Source: Corallococcus caeni (GTDB taxonomy: Bacteria; Myxococcota; Myxococcia; Myxococcales; Myxococcaceae). Taken from it: 64,000 nucleotides of DNA. Under the pieces are notes generated by a model. It had not been told where the DNA came from and made no database searches. It saw only the letters and a list, made by a program, of their open reading frames with translations. The stretch's first letter is position 1, and each line of letters begins with the position of its first letter. The position numbers and the translations under genes were made by a program. Where the stretch lies: assembly GCF_036245865.1 (NCBI RefSeq), contig NZ_BTTW01000005.1:248001-312000 (forward strand). The letters are read 5' to 3'. Shown piece by piece: positions 26,732 through 36,000 of the stretch.

Positions 26732-28375
26732 ATGCCGCCCAAGAACCCCACGGATTTCTCCACGACCGCCGTCCGCACGCAGGGCACGCCCTCCCAGGCC
26801 GCCCAGGTGATGCCGGCGCTGACGCTCATTGGCCACGCCCAGCCCCAGCGCATCGGGGAGCGGCTGCTGCTGGAGGGGCTGCTCTCCGGCGAGCGCGCGG
26901 TGGCGCTGTCGCGCAACGCCCCGGACTTCAGCCGCGCGGGCGGCGTGCTGGCCCTGCCCCTGGGGGACCCGTTCCTCAGCCGCACGCCGGTGCGCTTCGA
27001 GGCGGGTGAGCGCGGCGGGGTGCGGCTGCGGGTGCCAGAGGGTGGGACGCCGGTGTGGGTGGGCAGCGAGCCGGTGCGCGGCGGGCGCGAGTTCCCCGCG
27101 GAGGCGCTGGTGGCGGGCGTGCCGCTGGTGCTCGCCGGGCGCGTGGCGCTGCTGCTGCACCAGGCCACCGTGCGCGGCGCCGTCGCCCCGGCGGAGCTGG
27201 CGGCGCTGGGCATGGTGGGCGACAGCGAGGGCATCCTCCGCGTGCGCGAGGACGTGCTGCGCGTGGCCGACCTCCAGGTCCCCGTGCTGGTGCGGGGCGA
27301 GACGGGCACGGGCAAGGAGCTGGTGGCGAGGGCGCTCCATGAGCGGAGCCCGCGCCGCGCAGGGCCCTTCGTCAGCGTCAACCTGGGCGCCCTGTCCAAG
27401 GACCTCATCGCCTCGGAGCTGTTCGGCGCGCTGCGGGGCTCGTTCACCGGCGCCACGCGCGACCGGGAGGGCTTCTTCCGCGCCGCGCACGGCGGCACCC
27501 TCTTCCTGGACGAGGTGGCGGAGGCGCCCCCGGAGGTCCAGGCGGCGCTCCTGCGCGTGCTGGAGACGGGCGAGGTCTACCCCGTGGGCGGGCAGGCCCC
27601 CGTGCGCGTGGACGTGCGGCTCGTCACCGCGACGGACGCGGACCTGGAGGCGCGCATCCGCGACGGCCACTTCAAGGCCCCGCTGCTGCACAGGCTGGCG
27701 GGCTTTGAAATCACCGTGCCGCCGCTGCGGGAGCGGCGCGAGGACATCGCGCCGCTGTTCCTCCACTTCGCCCGCCAGGAGCTGGAGTCCACGGGCGAGG
27801 CGGGGCGGCTGAGCTCCTCGGACGCGCGCGCGGAGCCGTGGCTGCCGGCGTCACTGGCCGCGCGGCTGGTGCGCTCCGCGTGGCCGGGCAACGTGCGCCA
27901 GCTGCGCAACGTCGCGCGGCAGCTCGTCATCGGGAGCCGGGGACTGCCCGGGCTGCGCGTGGATGCCCGGCTGGAGCAGTCGCTGGAGGAAGGCGCGCTC
28001 CCCATCCCCGGCCAGCCCCTCACGGCCCAGGCGCCCTCCCCTGCCGCGGAGGACACGCCCGCGCCCTCGGAGGTTCGCGCGCCCGCGCGGCGCAAGCCTT
28101 CGGACGTGAGCGAGCAGGAGGTGCTGGAGGCCCTGCGCGCCTGCGCGTGGGACCTGAAGGCCACGGCGGACTGGCTGGGCATCCCGCGCTCGTCCGTGTA
28201 CGTGCTCATCGACAAGAGCTCGCTCTTGCGCACCGCGCGGGACCTGAGCCCGGAGGAGATCACCCGCTGCTTCCACGAGTGCGAGGGCGACCTGGACCGC
28301 ATGGTGCAGAAGCTGGAGGTCTCCCGGCGCGCGCTCCAGCGCCGCGTGCGTGAGCTGGGATTGGAAGGCAGCTAG
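26732..28375 (+). CDS. Sigma54-interacting transcriptional regulator with FHA-like N-terminus
   Basis: An enhancer-binding protein of 547 residues. An N-terminal FHA-like domain (about 45-150, with VALSRNAPDFSR and LSRTP) would bind a phosphothreonine from a Ser/Thr kinase. The AAA+ domain has Walker A GETGTGKE (about 189-196), the sigma54-contacting loop as GSFTGA instead of GAFTGA (about 235-240), Walker B GGTLFLDEVAE and the WPGNVRQLRN motif. The C-terminus has two Fis-like helix-turn-helix segments in a row (DLKATADWLGIPRSSVYVLI, then DLDRMVQKLEVSRRALQRRV). The Ala-to-Ser change in the loop may alter sigma54 contact. CGGAG lies four bases before the ATG. FHA-type regulators are typical of myxobacterial kinase networks. 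Confidence 0.88.
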   Translation: MPPKNPTDFSTTAVRTQGTPSQAAQVMPALTLIGHAQPQRIGERLLLEGLLSGERAVALSRNAPDFSRAGGVLALPLGDPFLSRTPVRFEAGERGGVRLRVPEGGTPVWVGSEPVRGGREFPAEALVAGVPLVLAGRVALLLHQATVRGAVAPAELAALGMVGDSEGILRVREDVLRVADLQVPVLVRGETGTGKELVARALHERSPRRAGPFVSVNLGALSKDLIASELFGALRGSFTGATRDREGFFRAAHGGTLFLDEVAEAPPEVQAALLRVLETGEVYPVGGQAPVRVDVRLVTATDADLEARIRDGHFKAPLLHRLAGFEITVPPLRERREDIAPLFLHFARQELESTGEAGRLSSSDARAEPWLPASLAARLVRSAWPGNVRQLRNVARQLVIGSRGLPGLRVDARLEQSLEEGALPIPGQPLTAQAPSPAAEDTPAPSEVRAPARRKPSDVSEQEVLEALRACAWDLKATADWLGIPRSSVYVLIDKSSLLRTARDLSPEEITRCFHECEGDLDRMVQKLEVSRRALQRRVRELGLEGS

Positions 28376-28397
28376 GGCCGGCGCGCTGGTACGGCGA

Positions 28398-28406
28398 CTG
28401 CAATGC
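28398..28406 (+). promoter_or_regulatory. Conserved upstream 9-mer, copy 1
   Basis: CTGCAATGC ends 11 bases before the ATG at 28418. The identical 9-mer sits at the identical distance before the paralogous gene at 28917. It may be a shared -10/start-region element or a translation signal. Confidence 0.45.
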
Positions 28407-28417
28407 CTACCGGCACC

Positions 28418-28777
28418 ATGGCCAACAATACCATCACCATCGACGTCTCCACGACCCCTGTCAGCTACACCCCCAGCCCCTACGTGAAACACGGCGACAC
28501 GGTCGTGTTCACGTTGGGCAACGCGCTCACCGCCACCGCCACCGTGTCGTTCCCCAGCGGGACCTGCCTCACCACGACCGGGCCGTACACGCTGGGCGGC
28601 CCCACCCTGGCGACGGCGCCCCTGGTCGTGTCCCTGACGGCGGCGAAGGGGATCTATTCCTTCGACGTGGACTTCAACAGCGGCCTGGAGTCCCAGGCCC
28701 GCAAGGGGCACGAGTGGGACCGGAAGAACGGCGGCATCGACGTGACCAGCGACCCGCCGAAAGAGGCCCGCCGGTAG
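28418..28777 (+). CDS. Small beta-rich protein, paralogue A
   Basis: A 119-residue protein without signal peptide or known domain, made of short beta-type stretches (ITIDVSTTPVSYTPSPYVKHGDTVVF) and ending in a charged tail (DRKNGGIDVTSDPP). ATG at 28418 was chosen over one 15 bases upstream because the paralogue downstream has its ATG at the same distance from the same 9-mer. It shares the KHGDTVVF block and the C-terminal DRKNGGIDVTSDPP block with the gene at 28917. The two are probably a tandem duplication of about 500 bases. A cupredoxin-like or Ig-like fold is possible, but no metal ligands are evident; function unknown. Confidence 0.78.
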   Translation: MANNTITIDVSTTPVSYTPSPYVKHGDTVVFTLGNALTATATVSFPSGTCLTTTGPYTLGGPTLATAPLVVSLTAAKGIYSFDVDFNSGLESQARKGHEWDRKNGGIDVTSDPPKEARR

Positions 28778-28896
28778 GCTCCGGACACGTCAGCGCCCGG
28801 GCGTGACGCGCCATTGACGCGTCCGGGAGCGCGGCGCCTGTCGCAGCCGTGAAACATCCGAGGGGGGCGCTCAGGACATGCGCCCTGGCCCACGGG

Positions 28897-28905
28897 CTGC
28901 AATGC
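28897..28905 (+). promoter_or_regulatory. Conserved upstream 9-mer, copy 2
   Basis: CTGCAATGC again, 11 bases before the ATG at 28917. See the copy at 28398; sequence and spacing are both conserved while surrounding bases differ. Confidence 0.45.
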
Positions 28906-28916
28906 TGTGCGGACCT

Positions 28917-29306
28917 ATGGCCACCATCACAGTCGACCTCTCCACGGTTCCCATCAGCTACAGCCCCGGCCCGGAAGTGAAGCACGGCGACACGGTTGTC
29001 TTCTCGATGGGCAGCTACCCTGCCTCCTACACCGCCACCATCACGTTCCCCGACGGCAACTGCCTCAGCGTCTCCGCCTCGAACCCGTACCCGTACCAGC
29101 TCGGAGGGACGAATGCGCTGGCGACCTCCCCGCTGACCGTCTCGCTGCTGGCGCCGAGGAAGCTCTACGGCTTCGACGCGGTCATCGACGACGGGACGCG
29201 CGACCGCGGCACGGACCCTCGCGGCCCGCAGGAGCGCGACCGGAAGAACGGCGGCATCGACGTGACCAGCGACCCGCCGGAGGACCCCGCCCCCGCCACC
29301 CGCTAG
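28917..29306 (+). CDS. Small beta-rich protein, paralogue B
   Basis: A 129-residue paralogue of the preceding gene. It keeps the order of blocks: a leading TITVDLSTVPISY strand, KHGDTVVF, a glycine/serine-rich middle, then ERDRKNGGIDVTSDPP. The paralogues diverge most in the middle. No signal peptide, membrane segment or catalytic motif is visible. ATG at 28917 was chosen over an in-frame ATG 39 bases upstream on the basis of the shared upstream element. Retention of two copies, each with its own upstream element, suggests separate use. Its stop lies 23 bases from the stop of the convergent kinase gene. Confidence 0.78.
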   Translation: MATITVDLSTVPISYSPGPEVKHGDTVVFSMGSYPASYTATITFPDGNCLSVSASNPYPYQLGGTNALATSPLTVSLLAPRKLYGFDAVIDDGTRDRGTDPRGPQERDRKNGGIDVTSDPPEDPAPATR

Positions 29307-29329
29307 GGCCGTTCCCGCCCGGGCCCTGC

Positions 29330-32300
29330 TCAGGGCCCGGGTGCGTCGGCCGCGCGCTCCGCTGACGGGGCGCGCGGTCCGGCGCGAAGCGACAGCAACC
29401 CTTCCCTCACCTCGCGCGCCCGGATCCACCGGGGACGGGCCGCCACCACCGCGTCGGCCAGCGCCAGCCCGCGCTTCACGCCCGCCGCCGCGTCCTGCCC
29501 TTCACGGGTGCGCCACGCCGCCCAGGCGCCGTGGAGGTCCGCCGCCGCCAGCCGGTACTCCAGCCTGGGGTCGAGCCTCATCGCGTCCTCGAAGGCCTGC
29601 GCCGCGCGCGTGAAGTCGCCGTCCGCCGCGCCTTGGCCCCGCGCCAGCCAGCGCGCCCGGAGGCCCGCGGCCTCCGCCAGGTAGCGCCACGCATTGCCCA
29701 GCTTCGGGTTGAGCTCACGCGCCCGGTTGAGCGCCGTCTCCGCCTTCACGAGGTCCGCCGCCGGGTCGTGCGCCCGCGAAAGCGTCCACGTCGCCTTGCG
29801 CACCCAGGCCTTGCCCAGGTTCGCCAGGAGGTCCGCGTCGTCCGGCAGCCGCTTCAGCGCCTCCGAGTAGTCGTCCACCGCGGCCCGCAGCGCGGCGCTG
29901 GGGTCCTCGCCCTTCTCCAGTTGGAGCTCGGCGCGGAAGACCTCCCACTCGCCCAGGTTGTTGAAGGCGAAGCCCTGCGTGGGCGCCAGGGCCCGGGCCT
30001 TCTCGAAGGACGCCTTCGCCTCGTCGAGCAGGGCCTTCGTGTCGCCGCCCTCCTCCGCCCGCAGCTCCGCCTGCCAGAACACCGCGGAGCCCAGCGCGTT
30101 GTGGAGCGCGGGCTGCTTCGCGTTGAGCGCCAGCCCCTGCCGGTACAGCGTCAGGGCCCGCTCCAGGTCCACGCTGACGTCCTCGCCCTTCAGGTAGCGG
30201 GCCCGCGCGAGCTGCTCCGCCACCTCCGCGCCGTTGAAGCACGCGCCGAAGTTGTCCGGGTTCAACGACAGGGCCCGCGTCAGCGCGCTGTTCGCGCGGC
30301 GCAGGTCGCCCGCCGCGTCCGGCGCGTTCGGGACGTCCGCGCGCTTGCGGTACGCGACGCCCAGGTTGATCCACGAGTACGGCTGCTGCTCGCTCAGCTG
30401 GAGCGCCGCCTGGTACGCGGCGATGGCCTTGTCCAGGAGCGGGACCGGGTCTCCCCCGCGCGCTCCTTCCGCGTCCGCCTGCCCCTGCCACGCGAGGCCC
30501 AGGTTGGCGTGGAACGCGTAGTCGCGGTCCTCGGCGCGCAGCTGTTCGAAGGAGGCGACCGCGAGCCTCAGCTGTCCGCGCGGATCCTCCCCGTGCAGTT
30601 GCTGGTAGCGCGCCCACTGCCGGTGGGTGAGGGCCCGCTCCAGCGGGATGCGGTCGCTGGGCGTGGCCACGGCCTCCGCGGTGCGCAGCGCGGCCAGGGA
30701 CTTCTCCAGCAGCGCCTCCACGCCCTCGCCGCCCTGGTTCGTGCGCTGCTCCGCGAGCCGGCGGTGGAAGCGCGCCACCAGCACCAGCGAGCGGGCGTGG
30801 TCCGGCGCGGCGGCGAGCGCGTGCGACAGCGCCTCCAGGCCCCGCTCGTAGTGCGGCAGCACGTTGCCCTCGCCGTACAGCTCCATCACCAGCGCGGCCA
30901 ATTCCAGCCGCCCCAGCACCGAGTGCACGACAGGCTGGCTCTCCGCCGTGGCGACCGCGGCGGCGTAGGCCTCACGGCTCAGCGCCAGGTCCGCCTGCGA
31001 ACCCGCGCGGTCCCCGCCGTTCCAGCGGCGCATGGCGCGCGCGAGCAGGATGTCCCCGCGCAACAGCGGCGCCTCGTAGAACCACGGCGACTGCGTGCCC
31101 GGCGCGTCCAGGAGCGCCAGCGCGTCCTCCGGCCGGTCCTCGTAGAAGGCGAACAGGGCCTTCACGAACGTCGGCGGCGCGGGGACGTCCGGCCCCTCCG
31201 CCTGGCGCAGGTACGCGAGCGCCGGGTCGCGGTAGCGCCCGTTCAGCTCCTTGAGGCGGGCCTCGCGCTGCGCGGGGGCACGGCGCTCCACGTCCAGCAG
31301 GAGCTGCTCGCGGTAGAGGTGTCCCAGCACCTGCGCCAGCGCCCACGCCACGCGGGGCTCGCGGTAGCCGTGCGCCCACGAAGCCTCCAGCCTGCCGCGC
31401 GCGCCGTCCAGGTCGTCCAGCGCGAACAGGGCGCGGCCCAGCGCGTACTCCCCGGGGCCCACCGCCTGCTCGCCCGCGCGGGCGATGTCCGCCTCCAGCG
31501 CGGCCATGCTCGCGCGCAGCGCCTCGCGGTCCTTGCGCGTGTCGTGCAGGCGCGACAGGGCGGAGTAGCGCGCCGAGGACTCGATGCGCTCCACGCGTTC
31601 GGTGAAGGCGCGGGCCAGCCGCTCGCGCTCGGCCACCTCGCCGCGCGCGAGCTTCGCCTGCGTGAGCGCGCCGGCCACCACCACCGCCACCGTGCCGCCC
31701 AGCGCCAGCGCCGCGCGGTGCTTGCGGACCTTCTTGCCCAGCCAGTAGCGCGCGCCATGCCGGGCCCGCACCGGCTCGCCCGACAGGAAGCGCTCCAGGT
31801 CGTCGGTGAACGCGCGGACGGAGTCGTAGCGGAGCGGCCGCTCCTTCTGGAGGCACTTGAGGACGACGGCCTCCAGGTCCTCCGGGATGTCCGGCTCCAG
31901 CAGGCGCGGACGCGGAGGCGGCTCCGACTGGAGCTTCGCGAGCACCTCCTTCTCCGTGCCGCCGGTGAAGGGGGGCTGCCCGGTGAGCAGCGCATACAAC
32001 GTCGCGCCCAGCGCGTAGACGTCCGCGCGGCGGTCCAGGCGGTGGCCCTCGCCCCGGGCCTGCTCGGGCGGCATGTAGTGCGGCGTGCCCAGCACCGCGT
32101 TCGGGGTGGTGCTGTCCTCGCGCCAGTCGCGCGCGAGCCCGAAGTCCATCACGAACGGGAGGAAGCCTCCGTCCTCCGAGCGCTCCACCAGGATGTTGCC
32201 GGGCTTCAGGTCGCGGTGGACCAGCCCCACGCGGTGCGCGGCGTGCACGCCCTCCGCGGCCTGGCACAGCACCCAGACGCGCTGCTCCAGCGTGAGCGAG

Positions 32301-32890
32301 TGGGACAACTGCCCCAGCGACGGGCCCTCCACGTAGCGCATGGCGATGAAGGCGTGCCCGCGCACCTCGCCCACCTCGTAGACCTCGCACACGCGCTCGT
32401 GGCGCACGCGGGCCTGGGCGCGGGCCTCGGAGAGGAAGCGGCGGGCCAGCTCCGGATCCCCGTCGCGCACGAACTTGAGGGCCACGTTGCGGCGCAGGAG
32501 CGGGTCATAGGCCAGGAACACCTGCCCCATGCCGCCCTGCCCCAGGAAGCGCACGGGCTCGTAGCGGTCCCAGCCGGGCACCGGGAAGGCGGGCACGCCT
32601 TCGACGGGCAGCGAGGAGGGGACCGCCGTCGACAGCGTGGCGGCTTCCTCGATGGGGGCGCTCCCCCGGTCCGTGCGACCTTTGACCAGGTCCTGCCGCA
32701 AGAGGTCCAGGGTGTTCTCCGTCAGCCGGCCCCGTTCCTTCAGCAGTTCCAGGGGCCCGCGGTGCAGGCGGAGGGCCTCCTCGCGCAGGGCGGCCGCCTC
32801 GTCGGAGGACAGCAGCCCCTCGTCCAGCGCGAGCAGGACCTCCTCCTCGTACACCTCTTGATGACCTGCCCCGGGCACGGACGGGAGCAT
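29330..32890 (-). CDS. Ser/Thr protein kinase with C-terminal TPR array
   Basis: A 1186-residue Hanks-type kinase. The catalytic domain runs from about 110 to 370: glycine loop GQGGMG (117-122), Lys139, HRDLKPGN (225-232), DFG (249-251) and the APE-equivalent MPPEQA (273-278). An N-terminal helical region (1-100) precedes it. One membrane helix (about 392-410) separates the cytoplasmic kinase from a long helical part with many TPR-like units that lies on the far side of the membrane. This layout suggests a receptor kinase sensing an envelope protein or peptide. The nearby sigma54-type FHA regulator is a possible target, an inference from gene proximity only. The gene is complete and stands alone. 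Confidence 0.92.
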   Translation of the reverse strand: MLPSVPGAGHQEVYEEEVLLALDEGLLSSDEAAALREEALRLHRGPLELLKERGRLTENTLDLLRQDLVKGRTDRGSAPIEEAATLSTAVPSSLPVEGVPAFPVPGWDRYEPVRFLGQGGMGQVFLAYDPLLRRNVALKFVRDGDPELARRFLSEARAQARVRHERVCEVYEVGEVRGHAFIAMRYVEGPSLGQLSHSLTLEQRVWVLCQAAEGVHAAHRVGLVHRDLKPGNILVERSEDGGFLPFVMDFGLARDWREDSTTPNAVLGTPHYMPPEQARGEGHRLDRRADVYALGATLYALLTGQPPFTGGTEKEVLAKLQSEPPPRPRLLEPDIPEDLEAVVLKCLQKERPLRYDSVRAFTDDLERFLSGEPVRARHGARYWLGKKVRKHRAALALGGTVAVVVAGALTQAKLARGEVAERERLARAFTERVERIESSARYSALSRLHDTRKDREALRASMAALEADIARAGEQAVGPGEYALGRALFALDDLDGARGRLEASWAHGYREPRVAWALAQVLGHLYREQLLLDVERRAPAQREARLKELNGRYRDPALAYLRQAEGPDVPAPPTFVKALFAFYEDRPEDALALLDAPGTQSPWFYEAPLLRGDILLARAMRRWNGGDRAGSQADLALSREAYAAAVATAESQPVVHSVLGRLELAALVMELYGEGNVLPHYERGLEALSHALAAAPDHARSLVLVARFHRRLAEQRTNQGGEGVEALLEKSLAALRTAEAVATPSDRIPLERALTHRQWARYQQLHGEDPRGQLRLAVASFEQLRAEDRDYAFHANLGLAWQGQADAEGARGGDPVPLLDKAIAAYQAALQLSEQQPYSWINLGVAYRKRADVPNAPDAAGDLRRANSALTRALSLNPDNFGACFNGAEVAEQLARARYLKGEDVSVDLERALTLYRQGLALNAKQPALHNALGSAVFWQAELRAEEGGDTKALLDEAKASFEKARALAPTQGFAFNNLGEWEVFRAELQLEKGEDPSAALRAAVDDYSEALKRLPDDADLLANLGKAWVRKATWTLSRAHDPAADLVKAETALNRARELNPKLGNAWRYLAEAAGLRARWLARGQGAADGDFTRAAQAFEDAMRLDPRLEYRLAAADLHGAWAAWRTREGQDAAAGVKRGLALADAVVAARPRWIRAREVREGLLSLRAGPRAPSAERAADAPGP

Positions 32891-32940
32891 ACGGGGAAGG
32901 CCGGGGAACGCGGGAGCGCCGCCGGAAGGGCGCCATGGGA

Positions 32941-33006
32941 GGGAGCGAGGGGGCGCTCCCGGAAAGGGGGAAGGCTGGCCCCTCCGGCGGGCTCCGTGAG
33001 ACGGAG
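32941..33006 (-). terminator. Hairpins downstream of the MYXO-CTERM gene
   Basis: Two hairpins lie between the cysteine-rich protein gene and the kinase gene. CTCCGT (32992-32997) pairs with ACGGAG (33001-33006) right after the stop, and GGGAGCG (32941-32947) pairs with CGCTCCC (32954-32960) around a six-base loop. There is no T-tract. They probably end the transcript coming from the OmpA/MYXO-CTERM operon. Confidence 0.45.
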
Positions 33007-33007
33007 G

Positions 33008-36000
33008 CTAGGCGGTCCGGCGCTGACGGCGGCGCAGGCCCGGCACTCCCATCAGGCCCAGGAGGGCCAGCCAGGAGGCATCCGGCGCGGTGCTGCACCC
33101 GCCGCCCGCGAAGGCGCGCGAGCCCTGCACCGTCCAGGTGTACTCCGCGGGGGACTCATCCCGGTTGCCGCTGCCGTCCACCGCGCGCACCTGAAGGACG
33201 TGGTCCCCGGTGCCGACGGTGTAGGAGTCCTGGCAGGGGCCCCACTCGCCACCGTCGAGGCGGCACTCGAACGTGCTGCCCTCCTCCGTGGAGGCGTACT
33301 CGAAGTCCGCCGTGTGGCTGGAGGTGGTGGGCGCCGGGCCCTTCACGATGGAGGTGTCCGGGGCCTGCGTGTCCGGGCCCCGGGTGTCCACGACGAAGGG
33401 GACGGGGGTGGCCGCGGGGCTGGTGCCGCCGGGCGTCTGGGCCGTGGCCGTCACGGTGTGCGGGCCGTCCGGAAGCGGCGTCGAGGGGACGCAGCTCCAG
33501 TGGCCGCTCCCATCCACGGTGGCGGTGCAGACCACCGTGGAGCCCTCGCGCACCGTCACCGTGGCGCCGGGTTCGCCGGTGCCGGAGATGGCGGGCGTGC
33601 CGGTGGACACCGTGGTGTTCGCCACGGGGCCGGTGATGACCGGGGCGGCCGGAGCCGGGACCTGGGTGTTCACGACGAAGGGGACGGCGGTGGACGGGAA
33701 GCTGGTGGCGCTCCCGGGCGCCTGGGCCGTGGCCGTCACGGTGTGCGGGCCGTCCGCCAGGGGCGTCGTGGGCGTGCAGGTCCAGTGGCCGCTGGCGTCG
33801 GTGGTGGCGGTGCAGACCACGGTGGTGCCCTCACGCACCGTCACCGTGGCGCCGGGCTCGCTGGTGCCGGAGATGGGGGGCGTGCCGGTGGACACCGTCG
33901 TGTTCGCCACCGGGCCGGTGATGACCGGGGCCGGCGTCACGGGGCCCGGGTCCTGGGCCACGCACTTCTGGGTGGACGGGTCGCAGAACCCCTCGCAGAC
34001 GTTGGACGCGTTGCACGTCTGGCCCACCTCCAGCAGACAGCGCGGCGAGCAGGTGTCACCGCCCACCAGGTTGCCGTCGTCGCACACCTCCGTGCCCGCG
34101 CGGACGCCGTCGCCGCACGTCGTGCCGCAGGCGCTGGGCGAGCCGTTGCAGCTGTAGCCCGGCTCCACGGCGCAGGTGGTGTTGCAGCCGTCGCCGTTGG
34201 CGGCGTTGCCGTCGTCGCACTGCTCGCCGGCGTTGAGCACGCCGTCGCCGCAGGTCTTGAAGCACGAGGTGCCGGGCGCGGGGCAGCTGTAGCCCGGCTC
34301 CACGGCGCAGGTGGCGTTGCAGCCGTCCCCCACCGTCGTGTTCCCGTCGTCGCACGCCTCGGCGCCCGCGCGGAGGCCGTCGCCGCAGAGGGTGTTGCAG
34401 GTGCTGGGCGCGCCCGAGCAGCTGTAGCCCGTCTCCACCTGGCAGCCGCTGGAGCAGCCGTCGCCGGACACCTTGTCCCCGTCGTCGCACGTCTCGTTCG
34501 CATCCAGGGCGCCATTGCCGCACGTCTGGGCGCACACGGACGGGCCCGTGGACGGCGTGGAGCAGGCGTAGCCGTCTTCCACGCGGCACTCGGTGGCGCA
34601 GCCGTCGCCGGACGTCAGGTTGCCGTCGTCGCACTGCTCGCCCGGGTTCACGGTGCCATCGCCGCAGGTCTTCGCGCAGGGCTGGCCCGGGGTGGCGCAC
34701 GCGTAGCCCAGCTCCAGGGTGCAGGCGTTGGAGCAGCCATCGCCCAGGGCGGTGTTGCCGTCGTCGCACAGCTCTCCGGCGTTGAGCACGCCGTTGCCGC
34801 ACAGCGGGGCGCAGACGGACGGAGCGCCGGAGCAGGTGTAGCCCGTCTCGATGCGGCACGCCGCGGAGCAGCCGTCGGAGCTGAACGCGTTGCCGTCGTC
34901 GCACTGCTCACCCGCGTTGATGGCGCCGTTGCCGCAGGTGGCCGCGCAGGCCTGGCCCGGCGTGGGGCACGCGTAGCCGTCCTCCACGCGGCAGCTGGCG
35001 TTGCAGCCGTCGTTCGCGGTGGTGTTGCCGTCGTCGCACTGCTCGCCGGGGTTCAGGTTGCCGTTGCCGCACGTCTGGGCGCAGGTGCTGGGCGCACCCG
35101 TGCAGCCGTAGCCGGGCTCGATGCCGCAGGTGGCGTTGCAGCCGTCGCCGCTCTTGGCGTTGCCGTCGTCGCACTCCTCGCGCGGGGAGACGGCGCCGTC
35201 ACCGCAGCGGTCGTCGTAGGCGTCCACGAAGAGGTAGCGGAAGGCGTTCGGCGGGCTGGCCGCGTTCTCGTTGCACAGCTCGATGCGGTTGACGCCCGCG
35301 TGCCAGGCCGCGTTGGTGCCGAACTCGCGGAAGATGTTCTTCTGCCAGGGCTGGCCGGGCGGCTCGCTCACGGTGACGGGGGTGATGTCCACGCCGTTCA
35401 CCTTCGCGCTGTCGAACCGGTTGTCGTTGAAGGTGGCCAGCCGCAGGCGGAACTGCGCGACGTTCGTCGTCGAGGGGATGAGGAAGTCCTGGTACACGCA
35501 CGTCTGCGCGCCCTGGGGCGCCATGAAGCGCGCGGTCTGCATCTCCAGCGGCCAGTCGTTCGCGTTGCGCACGCCGGTGTCCGCGCCGGTGGTGGTGCCG
35601 GAGTAGAACCAGTGCGGATCCACCCCGCCCGCGGGCAGGCGGCGGTTCTGCGCGTCCACGCCGGTGTTGAACACCGCCACACCGGCCCTCACGCAGCGGC
35701 TGGGGCTGCCCGCGCAGGCGAAGCCGGGCTCCACCTCGCACTGCCGGCTGCACCCGTCGCCCTCGAAGCGGTTGCCGTCGTCGCAGACCTCCTGCGCGTA
35801 CGACGGGTACTGGCGGTTGTCGAACGTGCCATTGCCACACAGCGACAAGTCACACGTGGCCGAACAGCCGTTGCCGTTGTCCGCGGTGTCGCCGTCGTCA
35901 CACAGCTCGCCGGAGTCGGTGGCGTTGTTGCCGCACAGGCTCGCCAGCGAGCACGCGTTGCCGGGCACGTTGCACAGGAAGCCCGCCTCCACGGTGCCGG

